DNA from: Thioglobus_B sp964558405
GTDB taxonomy: Bacteria; Pseudomonadota; Gammaproteobacteria; PS1; Pseudothioglobaceae
Reading direction: 5' to 3'
NCBI GenBank assembly: GCA_964558405.1
Contig: CAZLDG010000001.1
Span: 1 to 64,000, forward strand
DNA: 64,000 bases
Positions within the stretch are counted from its first letter, which is position 1, and every line of letters begins with the position of its first letter. The notes under the pieces were generated by a model. The model was not told the origin of the DNA. It did no database searches and was given only the letters and a program-made list of their open reading frames with translations. This document shows positions 25,479-35,500 of the stretch, one piece after another. A program made the translations under genes and the position numbers.

Positions 25479-26221
25479 TGTCCAAATCCATCTATATCTT
25501 TGGTTTTCATGCCCTACAAGCGCAGCTAGAATCAAATCCAGAATGCATTGTCCGTGTTTTTGCACTGGATAATCGCAAAGATAAGCGTCTTGGTCAAATC
25601 ACTGAGCAATTACACCAATTGGGCATCCATTGGCAATCAACCCATAAGCAACAACTGGATAAGCTGGCCAAACAAGGCTCACATCAAGGCGTGGTAGCCG
25701 AAATATTACTGCCTACCCTACCCAATCAAGCAGAACTAATCCCTTATCTGGACAAACTAGACAAACACAAATTAATTTTGGTACTGGATTCCATACAAGA
25801 CCCTAGAAATCTCGGCGCTTGCCTACGTTCAGCCAATGCCGCTGGTGTGGATTGCGTGATTGTGAATAAAGATGGCTCAGCACCCATGAATGCCTTGGTA
25901 CACAAAACTTCGGCTGGCGCCTTGAATCAATTGAAAATTTTCCAAGTTACCAATCTTGCGCGCACGCTAAAAGCCTTGCAAGAGAATGGTGTGTGGATTG
26001 TGGGTTTAGACGGGCACACTGAGGATTCCATTTACCAGGTTGATTTAACCAGCTCTGTGGCTATTGTTATGGGCGCTGAGGGTTCAGGTCTACGGACACT
26101 AACCAAAAAAACTTGCGATCAACTGGTCAAAATCCCTATGCAGGGCAATGTTGAGAGTCTTAACGTGTCTGTGGCTACCGGTATCAGTCTGTTTGAGGCG
26201 ACGCGACAAAGATCATCTTAA
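25478..26221 (+). CDS. rlmB: 23S rRNA (guanosine-2'-O-)-methyltransferase RlmB
   Basis: A 247-aa SPOUT (TrmH-type) methyltransferase that modifies G2251 of 23S rRNA. The N-terminal substrate-binding domain (FGFHALQAQLESNP, with SHQGVVAEI) precedes the knotted catalytic domain carrying motif 1 LDSIQDPRNLGACLRSANA, motif 2 IVMGAEGSGLR and motif 3 IPMQGNVESLNVSVATGI. E. coli RlmB is 243 aa. Its stop overlaps the rhodanese stop on the opposite strand by 4 bp. Confidence 0.94.
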   Translation: MSKSIYIFGFHALQAQLESNPECIVRVFALDNRKDKRLGQITEQLHQLGIHWQSTHKQQLDKLAKQGSHQGVVAEILLPTLPNQAELIPYLDKLDKHKLILVLDSIQDPRNLGACLRSANAAGVDCVIVNKDGSAPMNALVHKTSAGALNQLKIFQVTNLARTLKALQENGVWIVGLDGHTEDSIYQVDLTSSVAIVMGAEGSGLRTLTKKTCDQLVKIPMQGNVESLNVSVATGISLFEATRQRSS

Positions 26222-26532
26222 TAAAGCGCCACGCTTTGATCCACTTGTTTGGCCCAAGCATCAATACCGCCTTGAAGGTTAATCACTTGCTCAAAGCCTG
26301 ATAATTCTAAGTATCGAGCCACTTGCATTGAACGAATGCCGTGGTGACAAATAATCACTATCTCCTGGGTCTTGTCCAAACGATCCAGTTGTTGTGAGAC
26401 CTCTCTCATTGGTATTAGCAGTGAATTTTCCAAATGACATTTTTCCCATTCCCAAGGCTCACGCACGTCCAGTAGTAGTGGCTGATGGCTTTTTAAGTGT
26501 TGTTGTAGCTCAGTAGCGCTAAGATTTTGCAT
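26218..26532 (-). CDS. Single-domain rhodanese
   Basis: A 104-aa cytosolic rhodanese (GlpE/PspE size). LLLDVREPWEWEKCHL is the N-terminal signature, and the active loop is CHHGIRS with nucleophile C62. These enzymes transfer sulfane sulfur to thiols or cyanide. It is the last gene of the moxR-nnrS-hemerythrin-DUF2201 cluster, 3 bp after the VWA gene, so it is probably co-transcribed. A specific sulfur donor or acceptor cannot be inferred. Confidence 0.85.
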   Translation of the reverse strand: MQNLSATELQQHLKSHQPLLLDVREPWEWEKCHLENSLLIPMREVSQQLDRLDKTQEIVIICHHGIRSMQVARYLELSGFEQVINLQGGIDAWAKQVDQSVALY

Positions 26533-26535
26533 GAG

Positions 26536-27849
26536 TTAATTCAGTTGAATTCGCTGACCCCAAGGCACAGCCTCTTTGCCTTTAACCAGCCACAACACCG
26601 GATAATTTGGCTCATACTTGGGAAATACACCCTTGGCATCGGTAAAATAAATCAGTAGCTTTTCATGGTTATCTTGTGTATTTAAATAATCAAACACCGG
26701 GTTGAAATTGGTGCCTTTACCACCGCCCAAACTTGCTGGAAACTCTAGCTGCTCCCAGGCCTCAAAGCGCCAAATATGCTGTGGTTTTAATTGCTCATCG
26801 CAGGCCATCAGCGTAATGCTGGCACGAATATTGCCCTTAATTGCGTCTACCTCAGAGACAAACTCATCAATCTCCCCCTGAGTAATGGAGCCTGAGGTAT
26901 CAATGGCAATACTTAGATCAATTTGCGCTGAACGCAGTGTTGGGAGAATGGCGTTGCCTTGACGTCTGGAAGGACGATTATAAGAAAAATCATCTCGAGC
27001 CAAATTAGACATGTATTGCGCCAACAACGATTGCCAAGACACTTGTGGCTGCAAAAAGAAATCCACCAGCTTAGCAAAGGTTTCATCTAACTTTCCCGCC
27101 TGGTGTGCAAGTTGTGCACTGGAAGCTAGATTTTTTTGCCATTGACTGGCCAAGCTGTTAATCTCATCTGGAGTCAGTGGTTGAGGCTTTTCAGCCAGCT
27201 GCTCGCTTTGTTGATTGGCAGATGAAGCACCAGAGCCTGAACTACTGTCGTTAGAGGATTCACCCTCTAAGGCATCTTCAGCCATACCGCCGTCCGAGCT
27301 CTCCTGCTCATCCTCAGGATTGTCATCATATAGGTGCTGATCAAAGGGCTCTTCGTCAATATTGTCATCAATCATTGGGTAGATTTCTTCTGCAATCATG
27401 CCCTTGTATTTATGAAAAATTGGCAGATTCAATGGCGGGGTAAAGCCTTCCTTCACCAATAGAGGATTAATGGCAAAATCACAGGCCAAATCCCATTTGT
27501 GTTTGTCGCGATTACCACGACGCGCAAAATGCGTCAGCGCACAATGTAGCGCTTCATGAATTAAAACAAATTTGATTTGCGAATTGTCACAATTGTCAAT
27601 AAACTCAGGATTGTAATAAAAACATTTGGCATCGGTCGCACTGGTTTTGCACCAAGAGCCTGCAGCTTTGAGTTGCAATCTAAGCACCAGATTGCCCAAA
27701 AACGGTCGATCTAGAATCAGTTGTGTTCTGGCCTTGGTGAGCTTGTCTTCAACGCTTTTTAAATCAATCTCTGGCGCTGGGTCTTGAAGCAATTCTCCAT
27801 CGACAACCTTGTGATCTTCCTCTTGCCAAAATTTATACTCATCTACCAT
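26536..27849 (-). CDS. DUF2201 putative metallopeptidase with VWA-like domain
   Basis: A 437-aa cytosolic protein. Residues 20-190 resemble the DUF2201 N-terminal putative metallopeptidase, with HEALH at 98-102 (zinc-type HExxH) and CDFAINPLLV. A hydrophilic Asp/Glu/Ser-rich linker spans about 165-225. The C-terminal third is a von Willebrand A-like domain with a metal-binding DTSGS at 317-321 (DxSxS). Such proteins are commonly encoded with MoxR AAA ATPases, as here, and the pair is thought to remodel or load metal into partner proteins by analogy with NorQ/NorD and CbbQ/CbbO. It overlaps the hemerythrin gene by 7 bp. Peptidase activity has not been shown. Confidence 0.82.
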   Translation of the reverse strand: MVDEYKFWQEEDHKVVDGELLQDPAPEIDLKSVEDKLTKARTQLILDRPFLGNLVLRLQLKAAGSWCKTSATDAKCFYYNPEFIDNCDNSQIKFVLIHEALHCALTHFARRGNRDKHKWDLACDFAINPLLVKEGFTPPLNLPIFHKYKGMIAEEIYPMIDDNIDEEPFDQHLYDDNPEDEQESSDGGMAEDALEGESSNDSSSGSGASSANQQSEQLAEKPQPLTPDEINSLASQWQKNLASSAQLAHQAGKLDETFAKLVDFFLQPQVSWQSLLAQYMSNLARDDFSYNRPSRRQGNAILPTLRSAQIDLSIAIDTSGSITQGEIDEFVSEVDAIKGNIRASITLMACDEQLKPQHIWRFEAWEQLEFPASLGGGKGTNFNPVFDYLNTQDNHEKLLIYFTDAKGVFPKYEPNYPVLWLVKGKEAVPWGQRIQLN

Positions 27850-28289
27850 AGTTTTTGTGCCTGAGGATGTTGACGACTAGCCTCTAGTACTTGCTGCTTT
27901 TGCGTCTCTGATAGTAGCGAAATATTGGGAAAAACCTGACGATCTTCAAGACGTGCATGCGCTGCCAATAAGCTGGCAAATTCGGGCAATAATTGCGGAT
28001 CATTAACCAGATCTTTAGCCAATTGATAGAGTTGTTGATGCTCAGCAATTAACTGCGTGCACAATTGTTCTAACTCGTTTGAACACGTCGATAAAAACTT
28101 TAATAGGGTTTGTTCCTCGGTGTCAAAATGCGGCTTAAACTCCTGAGCAAACTTTGTAGAGATGGTAGTGCACAAAGCGCTTATCTCATCAATATTATTG
28201 CGCTTAAAGGTGTTTTTACAATGATTGGCCAAGGACAGTGCCAAGTGATGCTCTTTGGTGAGAATTAAGAGTTCGTCGGCTATTTTCAT
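27843..28289 (-). CDS. Hemerythrin (HHE) domain protein
   Basis: A 148-aa four-helix-bundle protein with the full set of di-iron ligand candidates: H14/H15, H54 and E58 (HFDTE), H84, H111 and E115 (HARLE). Hemerythrin-like proteins bind O2 or NO or take part in iron-sulfur repair. It abuts nnrS with no spacer (the nnrS stop is at 28290-28292), and NnrS/hemerythrin pairs occur in NO-response loci, so NO binding or sensing is the favoured inference. No sensor, DNA-binding or signalling domain is attached. Confidence 0.85.
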   Translation of the reverse strand: MKIADELLILTKEHHLALSLANHCKNTFKRNNIDEISALCTTISTKFAQEFKPHFDTEEQTLLKFLSTCSNELEQLCTQLIAEHQQLYQLAKDLVNDPQLLPEFASLLAAHARLEDRQVFPNISLLSETQKQQVLEASRQHPQAQKLW

Positions 28290-29477
28290 TTATCCAAATT
28301 GACCATCGGTTCTTGGCTTGAAAAACATCGGTGTATAAACAATAGAAAAATAAGAAAACGCACCAATCCATAATAGTTGTGAGACCAGAATCCAGCTTTC
28401 GTAATAAGCCACTAATACCGATGGAAATACTACCCTAAAGACAAAAGACAGTACCAACAAAACAAACATCAGATTCAGTACTTTAGGCGGGTCAAATACA
28501 TTGCGTCCCGTGTGTCCAAGTGAGACTCTACACATCATACTCAGTGTCATCAGCGCAATACCAAAGGCAAAGCTATGCAGATCTAGGTGCGGTGGCAATA
28601 CCAAGAAATAGCTCAGTGTATTGAGTAAAAATCCAAGCACGAACAACCCATAGGCCAAATAAATACTCCAAAGTAGAGATTTGCGCCAAATACCAACATT
28701 AAACCAGTTGATTAGGCGTTTGGCGTGAATCAAAAACAACGCCAATGGCAAAAGAGCAAATAGTGGATTACTGCTAGGGAAAAATACCTCTAATAGTAAG
28801 AACAATAAGAACAATACTAGGCTAGAGATATCTAGAAATTTTGAATTTTTCAACTGCGTTTCCAAACCCAAACCGCGCTCAATAAAAAACGGCAAGAGTC
28901 GTCTGGACATCATAAATAGCAGGCTAATTACCAGATAAAAACCGGCATAAATGCCTATATAGATACCATTATCTAACAACCCCATCAGACCCAGGTAATA
29001 GGCAATATGTGCAGCAAATAGTAGTGCTAATTTGGCAATAATAGAGACATTGTTCCAGTTCTTAGCCTTAATAATAGGATAAGCAATAGCCACCGTAGAA
29101 AGTAGTAAGAATCCACTGTCTAGTAGCATTTGATACCACAAGAGCTCAGCACTAATCCAAGGAGAAAATCGACCCAACACCCATAGAATCAACAGGGCCA
29201 GTAGTGGTTTGCCATATAGGGTTTGCACACCGGTCCAATTACGACTGGCGGTCAGTAAAAACCCCACAATGGTTGCACTGGCATAGGCAAATACCATCTC
29301 ATGTGCATGCCAATATTGTGGCAATACGTAGCTGCTATTTATTAAGCCTTGATAGAGCAAAATCCAAACTAGCATACTAGTGATGCCGATGATACCGGCT
29401 GCAAAAAAGAAAGCCCTAAAGCCTAATCTTAATAAAGGCGGTGTCGGATAATTGCTCTCTTGATTTAAGTTAATCAT
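28290..29477 (-). CDS. nnrS: NnrS family membrane protein
   Basis: A 395-aa polytopic protein with about twelve membrane helices. It resembles NnrS, a heme- and copper-containing inner-membrane protein that relieves nitric-oxide stress in several proteobacteria and is found in denitrification regulons. Typical features are the N-terminal PLLRLGFRAFFFAAG, YWHAHEMVFAYASATIVGFL (histidines as candidate metal or heme ligands) and the late SLGHTGRNVFDPPKVL. The gene starts 5 bp after moxR and runs straight into the hemerythrin gene. The reaction it carries out is unknown. Confidence 0.88.
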   Translation of the reverse strand: MINLNQESNYPTPPLLRLGFRAFFFAAGIIGITSMLVWILLYQGLINSSYVLPQYWHAHEMVFAYASATIVGFLLTASRNWTGVQTLYGKPLLALLILWVLGRFSPWISAELLWYQMLLDSGFLLLSTVAIAYPIIKAKNWNNVSIIAKLALLFAAHIAYYLGLMGLLDNGIYIGIYAGFYLVISLLFMMSRRLLPFFIERGLGLETQLKNSKFLDISSLVLFLLFLLLEVFFPSSNPLFALLPLALFLIHAKRLINWFNVGIWRKSLLWSIYLAYGLFVLGFLLNTLSYFLVLPPHLDLHSFAFGIALMTLSMMCRVSLGHTGRNVFDPPKVLNLMFVLLVLSFVFRVVFPSVLVAYYESWILVSQLLWIGAFSYFSIVYTPMFFKPRTDGQFG

Positions 29478-29482
29478 AACAA

Positions 29483-30523
29483 CTAGTCAAACATAACCGC
29501 GGCCACTTTATCGGCCCAATTGGCAAATTCTGGGATGTTAAAAATCTCTGTGCCAACTGCTCTTTGCATGTCAGAGACCAGCATGACACCCAATTCTTTT
29601 TGCGGGAAATTACTGGCAAAGTCAAGAATATTTCCCCAGATTTGTTCAGCATCATCCTGATCTTTAACCGCAATCGCCCTACCCACTAACGCAGCACAAA
29701 TCGCGTATTGAAGATCAACTTTTTTAGGAATATTGACCGACTCACCGCGCACAATAGCATCCAAATCTGGCAAATCTTTTAAATGCTCAATAAAGGTGGT
29801 TACTTCAACGCCAGCCACTTCACCCACACAAGCGGTAGCGGCCTGTCTAAACAGTGTCAAATCCTGGCTAAATTTTCTCAAAGCTCGATGGGTAAACTCC
29901 CAGGTTCTAGGCGAAGGAAAACTAACTGGATTGTGTGCAGCGTCAAAAGCAAACAAGTGTTCTGGTCGATAACGTAAAAAGCCGATAATCCCTTCGTCAA
30001 TATCATTGGCATAGGCCCAGCTGACCCAATCGTCCAAATGCACATCTAATTCGTAATGCGAGAAACGATTCGCCAGTGGCGCTGGCATCGAATAGGTTAC
30101 ACCACGATCACCCTGACGGTTACCTGCGGCAAAAATTACCCAGCCCTCAGGCACCACGTAATCACCCAAGCGTCGATCCAAAATCAGCTGATAAGCAGCA
30201 GCTGATACTGTAGGCGGTGCCGAGGTAATCTCATCTAAAAATAACACACCTCGCTCACCATGACGCGCAGCATCGGGTAGCAGTGAGGGAATAGACCAAT
30301 CAACCAATTCACCATTTTTAAAAGGAATACCGCGCAAATCACTAGGCTCCATTTGTGAGAGGCGAACATCAATCACCGGCACTTGGTGCTTATTGGCAAT
30401 TTGTGCAATAATTTGCGACTTACCAATGCCTGGTGCACCCCAAAGCATTACCGGGGTATGATGTCCTGCCAATACCGAGTTGAGCTCTTTATCTAGGATT
30501 TGACTAACTTGTTGTGGTCTCAT
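29483..30523 (-). CDS. MoxR-family AAA+ ATPase
   Basis: A 346-aa AAA+ ATPase. Walker A is GAPGIGKS at 29-36 and Walker B LFLDE ends at D97-E98; PAPLANRFSHYEL is the sensor/arginine-finger region. MoxR ATPases usually work with a VWA protein to mature or insert metals into enzymes; the matching DUF2201/VWA gene is two genes downstream. I chose the ATG at 30523, where the MRPQQVSQILDKEL family start begins; a frame 22 residues longer has no homology-like sequence. First gene of the cluster and divergent from ybeD (71 bp). Confidence 0.87.
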   Translation of the reverse strand: MRPQQVSQILDKELNSVLAGHHTPVMLWGAPGIGKSQIIAQIANKHQVPVIDVRLSQMEPSDLRGIPFKNGELVDWSIPSLLPDAARHGERGVLFLDEITSAPPTVSAAAYQLILDRRLGDYVVPEGWVIFAAGNRQGDRGVTYSMPAPLANRFSHYELDVHLDDWVSWAYANDIDEGIIGFLRYRPEHLFAFDAAHNPVSFPSPRTWEFTHRALRKFSQDLTLFRQAATACVGEVAGVEVTTFIEHLKDLPDLDAIVRGESVNIPKKVDLQYAICAALVGRAIAVKDQDDAEQIWGNILDFASNFPQKELGVMLVSDMQRAVGTEIFNIPEFANWADKVAAVMFD

Positions 30524-30594
30524 GGATTTTCTAGGGACTTGAAAATAATAAAATTGGCCATATTCTACCGTAATAGAAGATAAAATCACTTGCT

Positions 30595-30873
30595 ATGAAC
30601 AATACTAATCTGAGCTCAGAAGAAATTTTCAACTTCCCTTGCGACTATCCTGTCAAGGTTTTTGGCAAGGATTGTGTGGAATTGCACACAACGATTTGCA
30701 CCATTATTGAGCGTCATACCGATAAGCTACATCCTAATCAAATTAGCACCAAGCGCAGCTCTAAAGGCAGTTATATTTCTTTTACAGTACGCATTATTGC
30801 CACTTCTCGCACGCAACTTGATGCCATTAATCAAGACCTACAAGACTGTGAGCTGGTTGCCTACGTATTGTAG
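30595..30873 (+). CDS. ybeD: YbeD family protein (UPF0250)
   Basis: A 92-aa small alpha-beta protein of the DUF493/YbeD family. Matching parts are FNFPCDYPVKVFGK near the start, SSKGSYISFTVRI in the middle and the LDAINQDLQDCELVAYVL end. YbeD has an ACT-like fold of unproven function, and it precedes lipB in E. coli and many other gammaproteobacteria, as here (23 bp to lipB). A role in lipoate supply or its control is suggested only by this linkage. Confidence 0.88.
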   Translation: MNNTNLSSEEIFNFPCDYPVKVFGKDCVELHTTICTIIERHTDKLHPNQISTKRSSKGSYISFTVRIIATSRTQLDAINQDLQDCELVAYVL

Positions 30874-30896
30874 GATTTATTCCTATCTCTTTGCCC

Positions 30897-31502
30897 ATGC
30901 ATATTAAAAACCTAGGGCGCCAAGATTATCAACCCACTTGGGAGCAGATGATTACCTTTACTCAGAATCGCGATGCACAAAGCGCTGATGAGCTGTGGAT
31001 CGTCGAGCATCCGCCGGTCTTTACCCAAGGCATTTCAGGCACCAAAAAGCACGTGTTAAGCACGAGTGATATCCCCATTGTGCAAAGCGATCGCGGTGGA
31101 CAAATCACTTATCATGGTCCAGGACAGTTGGTTATTTACTGTTTGTTTGACTTAAAGCGTTTAGGACTAGGTGTAAAGCAAACCGTTGGTATTTTAGAGG
31201 CTAGCGTGCAAGAATTATTAAGTCGCTATCAAATCGATACGCACTTAAAAGATGGTGCGCCCGGTGTGTATGTTAATAATCAGAAAATATCTGCCCTAGG
31301 GCTAAAAGTTAAAAACGGCAAAACCTATCATGGCCTGAGTCTGAATATTGACATGGACCTCTCGCCCTTTTCTCAGATTAACCCTTGCGGTTATCCTGGG
31401 TTAGAGGTTACACAAATGGCGGATTTAACGGATAATGTTAACTTTTTAACCGTGGCCAACGAACTGTGCCAAATACTACAAAATAATGTCACAAGAGATT
31501 GA
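30897..31502 (+). CDS. lipB: Octanoyl-ACP:protein octanoyltransferase
   Basis: LipB (201 aa from the ATG at 30897) moves the octanoyl group from acyl carrier protein to lipoyl domains. The substrate pocket motif GGQITYHGPGQLVIY is present, as are GAPGVYVNNQKISALGLKV (catalytic Lys) and NPCGYPGLEVTQ with nucleophile C164. A TTG six bases upstream is a less likely start. It overlaps lipA by 17 bp, so the two consecutive enzymes of lipoate synthesis are coupled. Confidence 0.95.
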   Translation: MHIKNLGRQDYQPTWEQMITFTQNRDAQSADELWIVEHPPVFTQGISGTKKHVLSTSDIPIVQSDRGGQITYHGPGQLVIYCLFDLKRLGLGVKQTVGILEASVQELLSRYQIDTHLKDGAPGVYVNNQKISALGLKVKNGKTYHGLSLNIDMDLSPFSQINPCGYPGLEVTQMADLTDNVNFLTVANELCQILQNNVTRD

Positions 31503-32433
31503 TATTAAAGCACTAAAAGGTGAATCCAAGGTTTCGCGCTTAAAAATCAAGCCTGATGCCAATCGCAAAGCATTGCGCAAGCCAGAATGGATTCGCATTA
31601 AACGCCCTGCCGGTAACAAGGTCGAAAAACTTAAAGACACACTTAGAGGGCAAAAACTCTTTACCGTGTGCGAAGAGGCACAATGTCCAAATCTGGGCGA
31701 GTGCTTTAATCACGGCACCGCTACGTTTATGATCATGGGCCAGATTTGTACCAGGCGCTGTCCTTTTTGCGATGTAGCGCATGGTAAGCCTAAACCACTG
31801 GACAAAAGCGAGCCTGAACACCTGGCACAAACCATTGAAAAAATGGCGCTGAAATACGTGGTGATTACCTCAGTGGATCGTGATGATTTGCGTGATGGTG
31901 GTGCCCAGCACTTTAAGCAATGCATCGATGCCATTCGAGCTCGAACGCCAGCCGTTCAGATTGAGATTCTTACCCCTGATTTTAGAGGCAGAATGGATAA
32001 GGCCCTAGAGATCTTTAAATCTTGCCCGCCTGATGTGTTTAATCACAATCTAGAGACGGTACCTAGCCTATACCCACAGGTACGTCCAGGCGCTGATTAT
32101 GCTTACTCATTACAACTGCTTAAAGCTTTTAAAGCACAACATCCTGAGGTAAGCAGCAAATCGGGACTGATGTTGGGTGTGGGTGAGCATGAAAAACAAG
32201 TGATTAACGTGTTAAAAGATTTAAGAACCCATGATGTGGATATGCTCACACTGGGCCAATACTTACAACCTTCTAAGCACCACTTGGCTGTAGAGCAATA
32301 CATTACCCCTGAGCAATTTGAGCGCTATAAAGAGATTGCACTTGAATTAGGCTTTAAACAGGTAGCCAGTGGCCCAATGGTACGCTCTTCTTATCACGCA
32401 GATCTGCAAGCCGCTGGGCAAGAAATTAGCTAA
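31486..32433 (+). CDS. lipA: Lipoyl synthase
   Basis: A radical-SAM enzyme (315 aa) that inserts two sulfurs into protein-bound octanoyl chains. The SAM cluster is C88, C92, C95 (CTRRCPFC). The auxiliary, sacrificial sulfur-donor cluster is C62, C67, C73 (CEEAQCPNLGEC), completed by the C-terminal RSSYHAD serine motif. E. coli LipA is 321 aa. A strong hairpin terminator follows the stop. Confidence 0.97.
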   Translation: MSQEIDIKALKGESKVSRLKIKPDANRKALRKPEWIRIKRPAGNKVEKLKDTLRGQKLFTVCEEAQCPNLGECFNHGTATFMIMGQICTRRCPFCDVAHGKPKPLDKSEPEHLAQTIEKMALKYVVITSVDRDDLRDGGAQHFKQCIDAIRARTPAVQIEILTPDFRGRMDKALEIFKSCPPDVFNHNLETVPSLYPQVRPGADYAYSLQLLKAFKAQHPEVSSKSGLMLGVGEHEKQVINVLKDLRTHDVDMLTLGQYLQPSKHHLAVEQYITPEQFERYKEIALELGFKQVASGPMVRSSYHADLQAAGQEIS

Positions 32434-32452
32434 CTGCCTATAAAAACCCAAT

Positions 32453-32484
32453 AAAAAAGGCTTCATATTTGAAGCCTTTTTTTT
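32453..32484. terminator. Bidirectional terminator between lipA and the RND operon
   Basis: Stem AAAAGGCTTCA / TGAAGCCTTTT (32455-32465 and 32470-32480) with a TATT loop, As before and eight Ts after. It sits between two convergent genes and can serve both. Confidence 0.92.
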
Positions 32485-32502
32485 GATACTGATGACTTAA
32501 AC

Positions 32503-35500
32503 CTATACGTCGTTCTTATCTTCTTTTTTCAGCAGGCCGTTGGTATCAATCTTTTTATCATCTTCTTGAGTCTCAGAGCTCTGCTCAGCCTTTTTCTCCG
32601 TGTTTTTCTTAAGAGCTGACTTAATCCATTTTTTTGCATCTGGTGCTTTTTTCTCACTCTTTTCTTTGACTGGTTTTTCCACGTTGTACTTGGCATCGGT
32701 ATCACTATCACCCGGTAGCAAGCCCATATTAACCGCAATATTGCGACAAGAGGCTTCGCCAGCAGAGAGTGTACCCAGCGGAATAACAATCAAAGTCAGC
32801 ACCGTTGAAACCAATACACCAAATAGCAGTGAAATCGCCATGCCTTGGAAAATTGGATCAGACAAAATCACACTAGAACCACCTACTAGAGCGAAGGCAG
32901 TGATTAGAATTGGTCGTGTACGTGAAGAACAAGAGTTGATTACTGCATCAAAGAACGGCGTGCCTTTGGCGTATTCTTGCACGGTGAAGTCTACCAATAG
33001 GATAGAGTTACGTACGATAATACCGGCTAGCGCAATCCAGCCAATCATCGAAGTCGCGGTAAACTCAGCACCCAACATCCAATGACCCGGCACAATGCCC
33101 AGTAGTGTTAGCGGAATCGGCGCCATAATAACCGCCGGAATAATAAAGTTACCAAACTGCCAGACCACCAGCATATAAATCACCACCAGCGCTACACCAA
33201 AGGCCATGCCCATGTCGCGGAAGGTTTCATAGGTAACGGTCCACTCACCACCCCATTCAAAGCCTGGTACCGTTTGATTCTCAGGCGGACCCAGGTATTC
33301 ACCTTGGAGTTGTTTACCATCAATGGTTTGATAGCGTAGTAATAAATCATCCACTGCAAACATGGCGTAGATTGGCGCACTTAAGCGACCTACAGGCTCA
33401 CCCAGTACATATTCCACATCAGCCAAGTCTTTATGGAAGATTAGCTCGTCTTGTTTTTTGTAGACAAACGAACCTAGCTCAGAGATTGGAATCATGCCGC
33501 CATATTGTGACTGCACTGGCAATTGGGTTAGATATGACAATTGCGAACGCTTAGACAATGGCACTTGAATACAAATACGTGAAGGCTCTAATGCATTTTT
33601 AAGACGAATAGTACCCACATTAAAGCTACTCATGGCCATGGCCAAGGTTTCTTTAATGGTTTGTACACTCACACCAAAGCGTGAAGCTTTTTCAGTATTT
33701 ACCTCAAAGTCAATCACTGGGTATTCATCGCGCATTAGATTGTCAATGTCGGTCATGGTGCCTGACTCTTTAAAGAGCTCAGTCAGGTCGTTGGCCAATT
33801 GCTTACGCGTAGCACGATCAGGGCCATAAACCTCGGCCACCACTGGGCGCAATACTGGTGGACCTGGTGGCATCTCGACCACAGCGTAGTTAGCGCCAGC
33901 ATCGGCTGCAATTTGTTTGACCAGCTCACGTGCTTCTAGCGCAATCTCATGCGAAGTACGCTTACGATCTGCTTTTTCTGCCAGTTGAATCTGCAGCTCG
34001 CCTTCAGAAGGCATATGTCTTAGATAATAGTGTCGTACCAGACCGTTAAAGTCAAACGGTTTGGCGGTACCACTATAGGTTTGAATGGCCACTACTTCCG
34101 GAATATTTCTCAGCTCTTGTGCCATGGCGTGCAAAGTCGTTGCGGTATCTGCCAGGGCCGAACCATCAGGCATATCTAGTACCACACCAAACTCCGACTT
34201 ATTGTCCAGTGGCAACATCTTCACCGGCACCGAAGTATTGTAGAACATGGTCATTGAAGCAAAGAACGCTACAACCAGACCTATTAAGAATCCATAGCCA
34301 TACACTCTAACGTTAAATAACTTAGAGATGGTTGCATGGTAGAACTTGTGCATGACCTTTTGTTCTTTTTCTTCTTTGGCATGCATCTTGTGCAACACGT
34401 TAAGCGGTGGCACAATCTTCATAATAAAGTACGGGGTGAAAACAAAGGCGGCAAATAGTGAGAACATCATCGCTACCGAACCCAGAATTGGAATTGGCGC
34501 CATATATGGACCCATCATTCCACTTACTGCTGCCATTGGTACCAGGGCTGCAACCACGGTAAAGGTTGCCAAAATGGTTGGATTGCCCACTTCTCTTACC
34601 GCATCAATTGCCGTTTTAATGGTAATTTTGTTGTCAATGAGCCAGCGTCGATAAATATTTTCCGTGACCACAATTGCATCATCTACTAAGATACCAATAG
34701 AGAAAATCAGCGCAAATAGACTCACCCTATCAATGGTCATACCCAGAATCCAGGCAGAGAAAATAGTCATTAGTAGTACGACTGGAATTACCAGTGTGAC
34801 CACAATCGCTGGACGCACACCCAATGCAAACCAAACCAGAATAGTCACCGCACCGGTAGCAATAAAGAGCTTTTTAATCAGCGCATTAACTTTATCTTTG
34901 GCAGATTTTCCATAGTCTCGAGTAACACTAACTTCCACATTATCTGGAATTAAGCGTCCTTTTAATTCTTCTACTTTGGCCAAAATATCATTGGCCACCT
35001 TAACACCATTGGTACCATATTTCTTCGCCACCGCCACAGTAACTGCCTGCTCACCTGTGGCTTTTTGCTCAGTGGTGTTGGCCTTGCCGGTGTAGTAATT
35101 AACCATGTGCTTGGTATCTTCTGGCGCGTAATACACATCGGCCACATCACGAATATAGACCGGTTTGCCATCATTAATAGAAACTACTAGGTTTTCAATA
35201 TCTTCAACCTTGGTAAAGAAGTCACCCGAGTAAACTTCCATTTGATAGCCATTTAGCTCAATATTACCCGTGTGTTCACGCACATTAGCTGAGCCAATCG
35301 TGCCAGCAATTTGTTGTACTGAGACGTTATAACCTGCCAAACGCCCTGGATAAAGATCGACGTGGAAAATCTCTTTACGACCACCAACGACAAAGCCGTT
35401 ATTGGTATCTTTAACCTTTTCTAATTGTTGCAGCAGCTCTAAACCCAAAGAGCGTAGCTGTCCGTCATCTAGTGATTTTGACCATAGGGTTAGGTTGATA

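Noticed and set aside
32600..33085. 161-aa open frame on the plus strand opposite the RND permease end
   Set aside because: Falls entirely over the conserved permease C-terminal half and its tail; sequence is a composition shadow.
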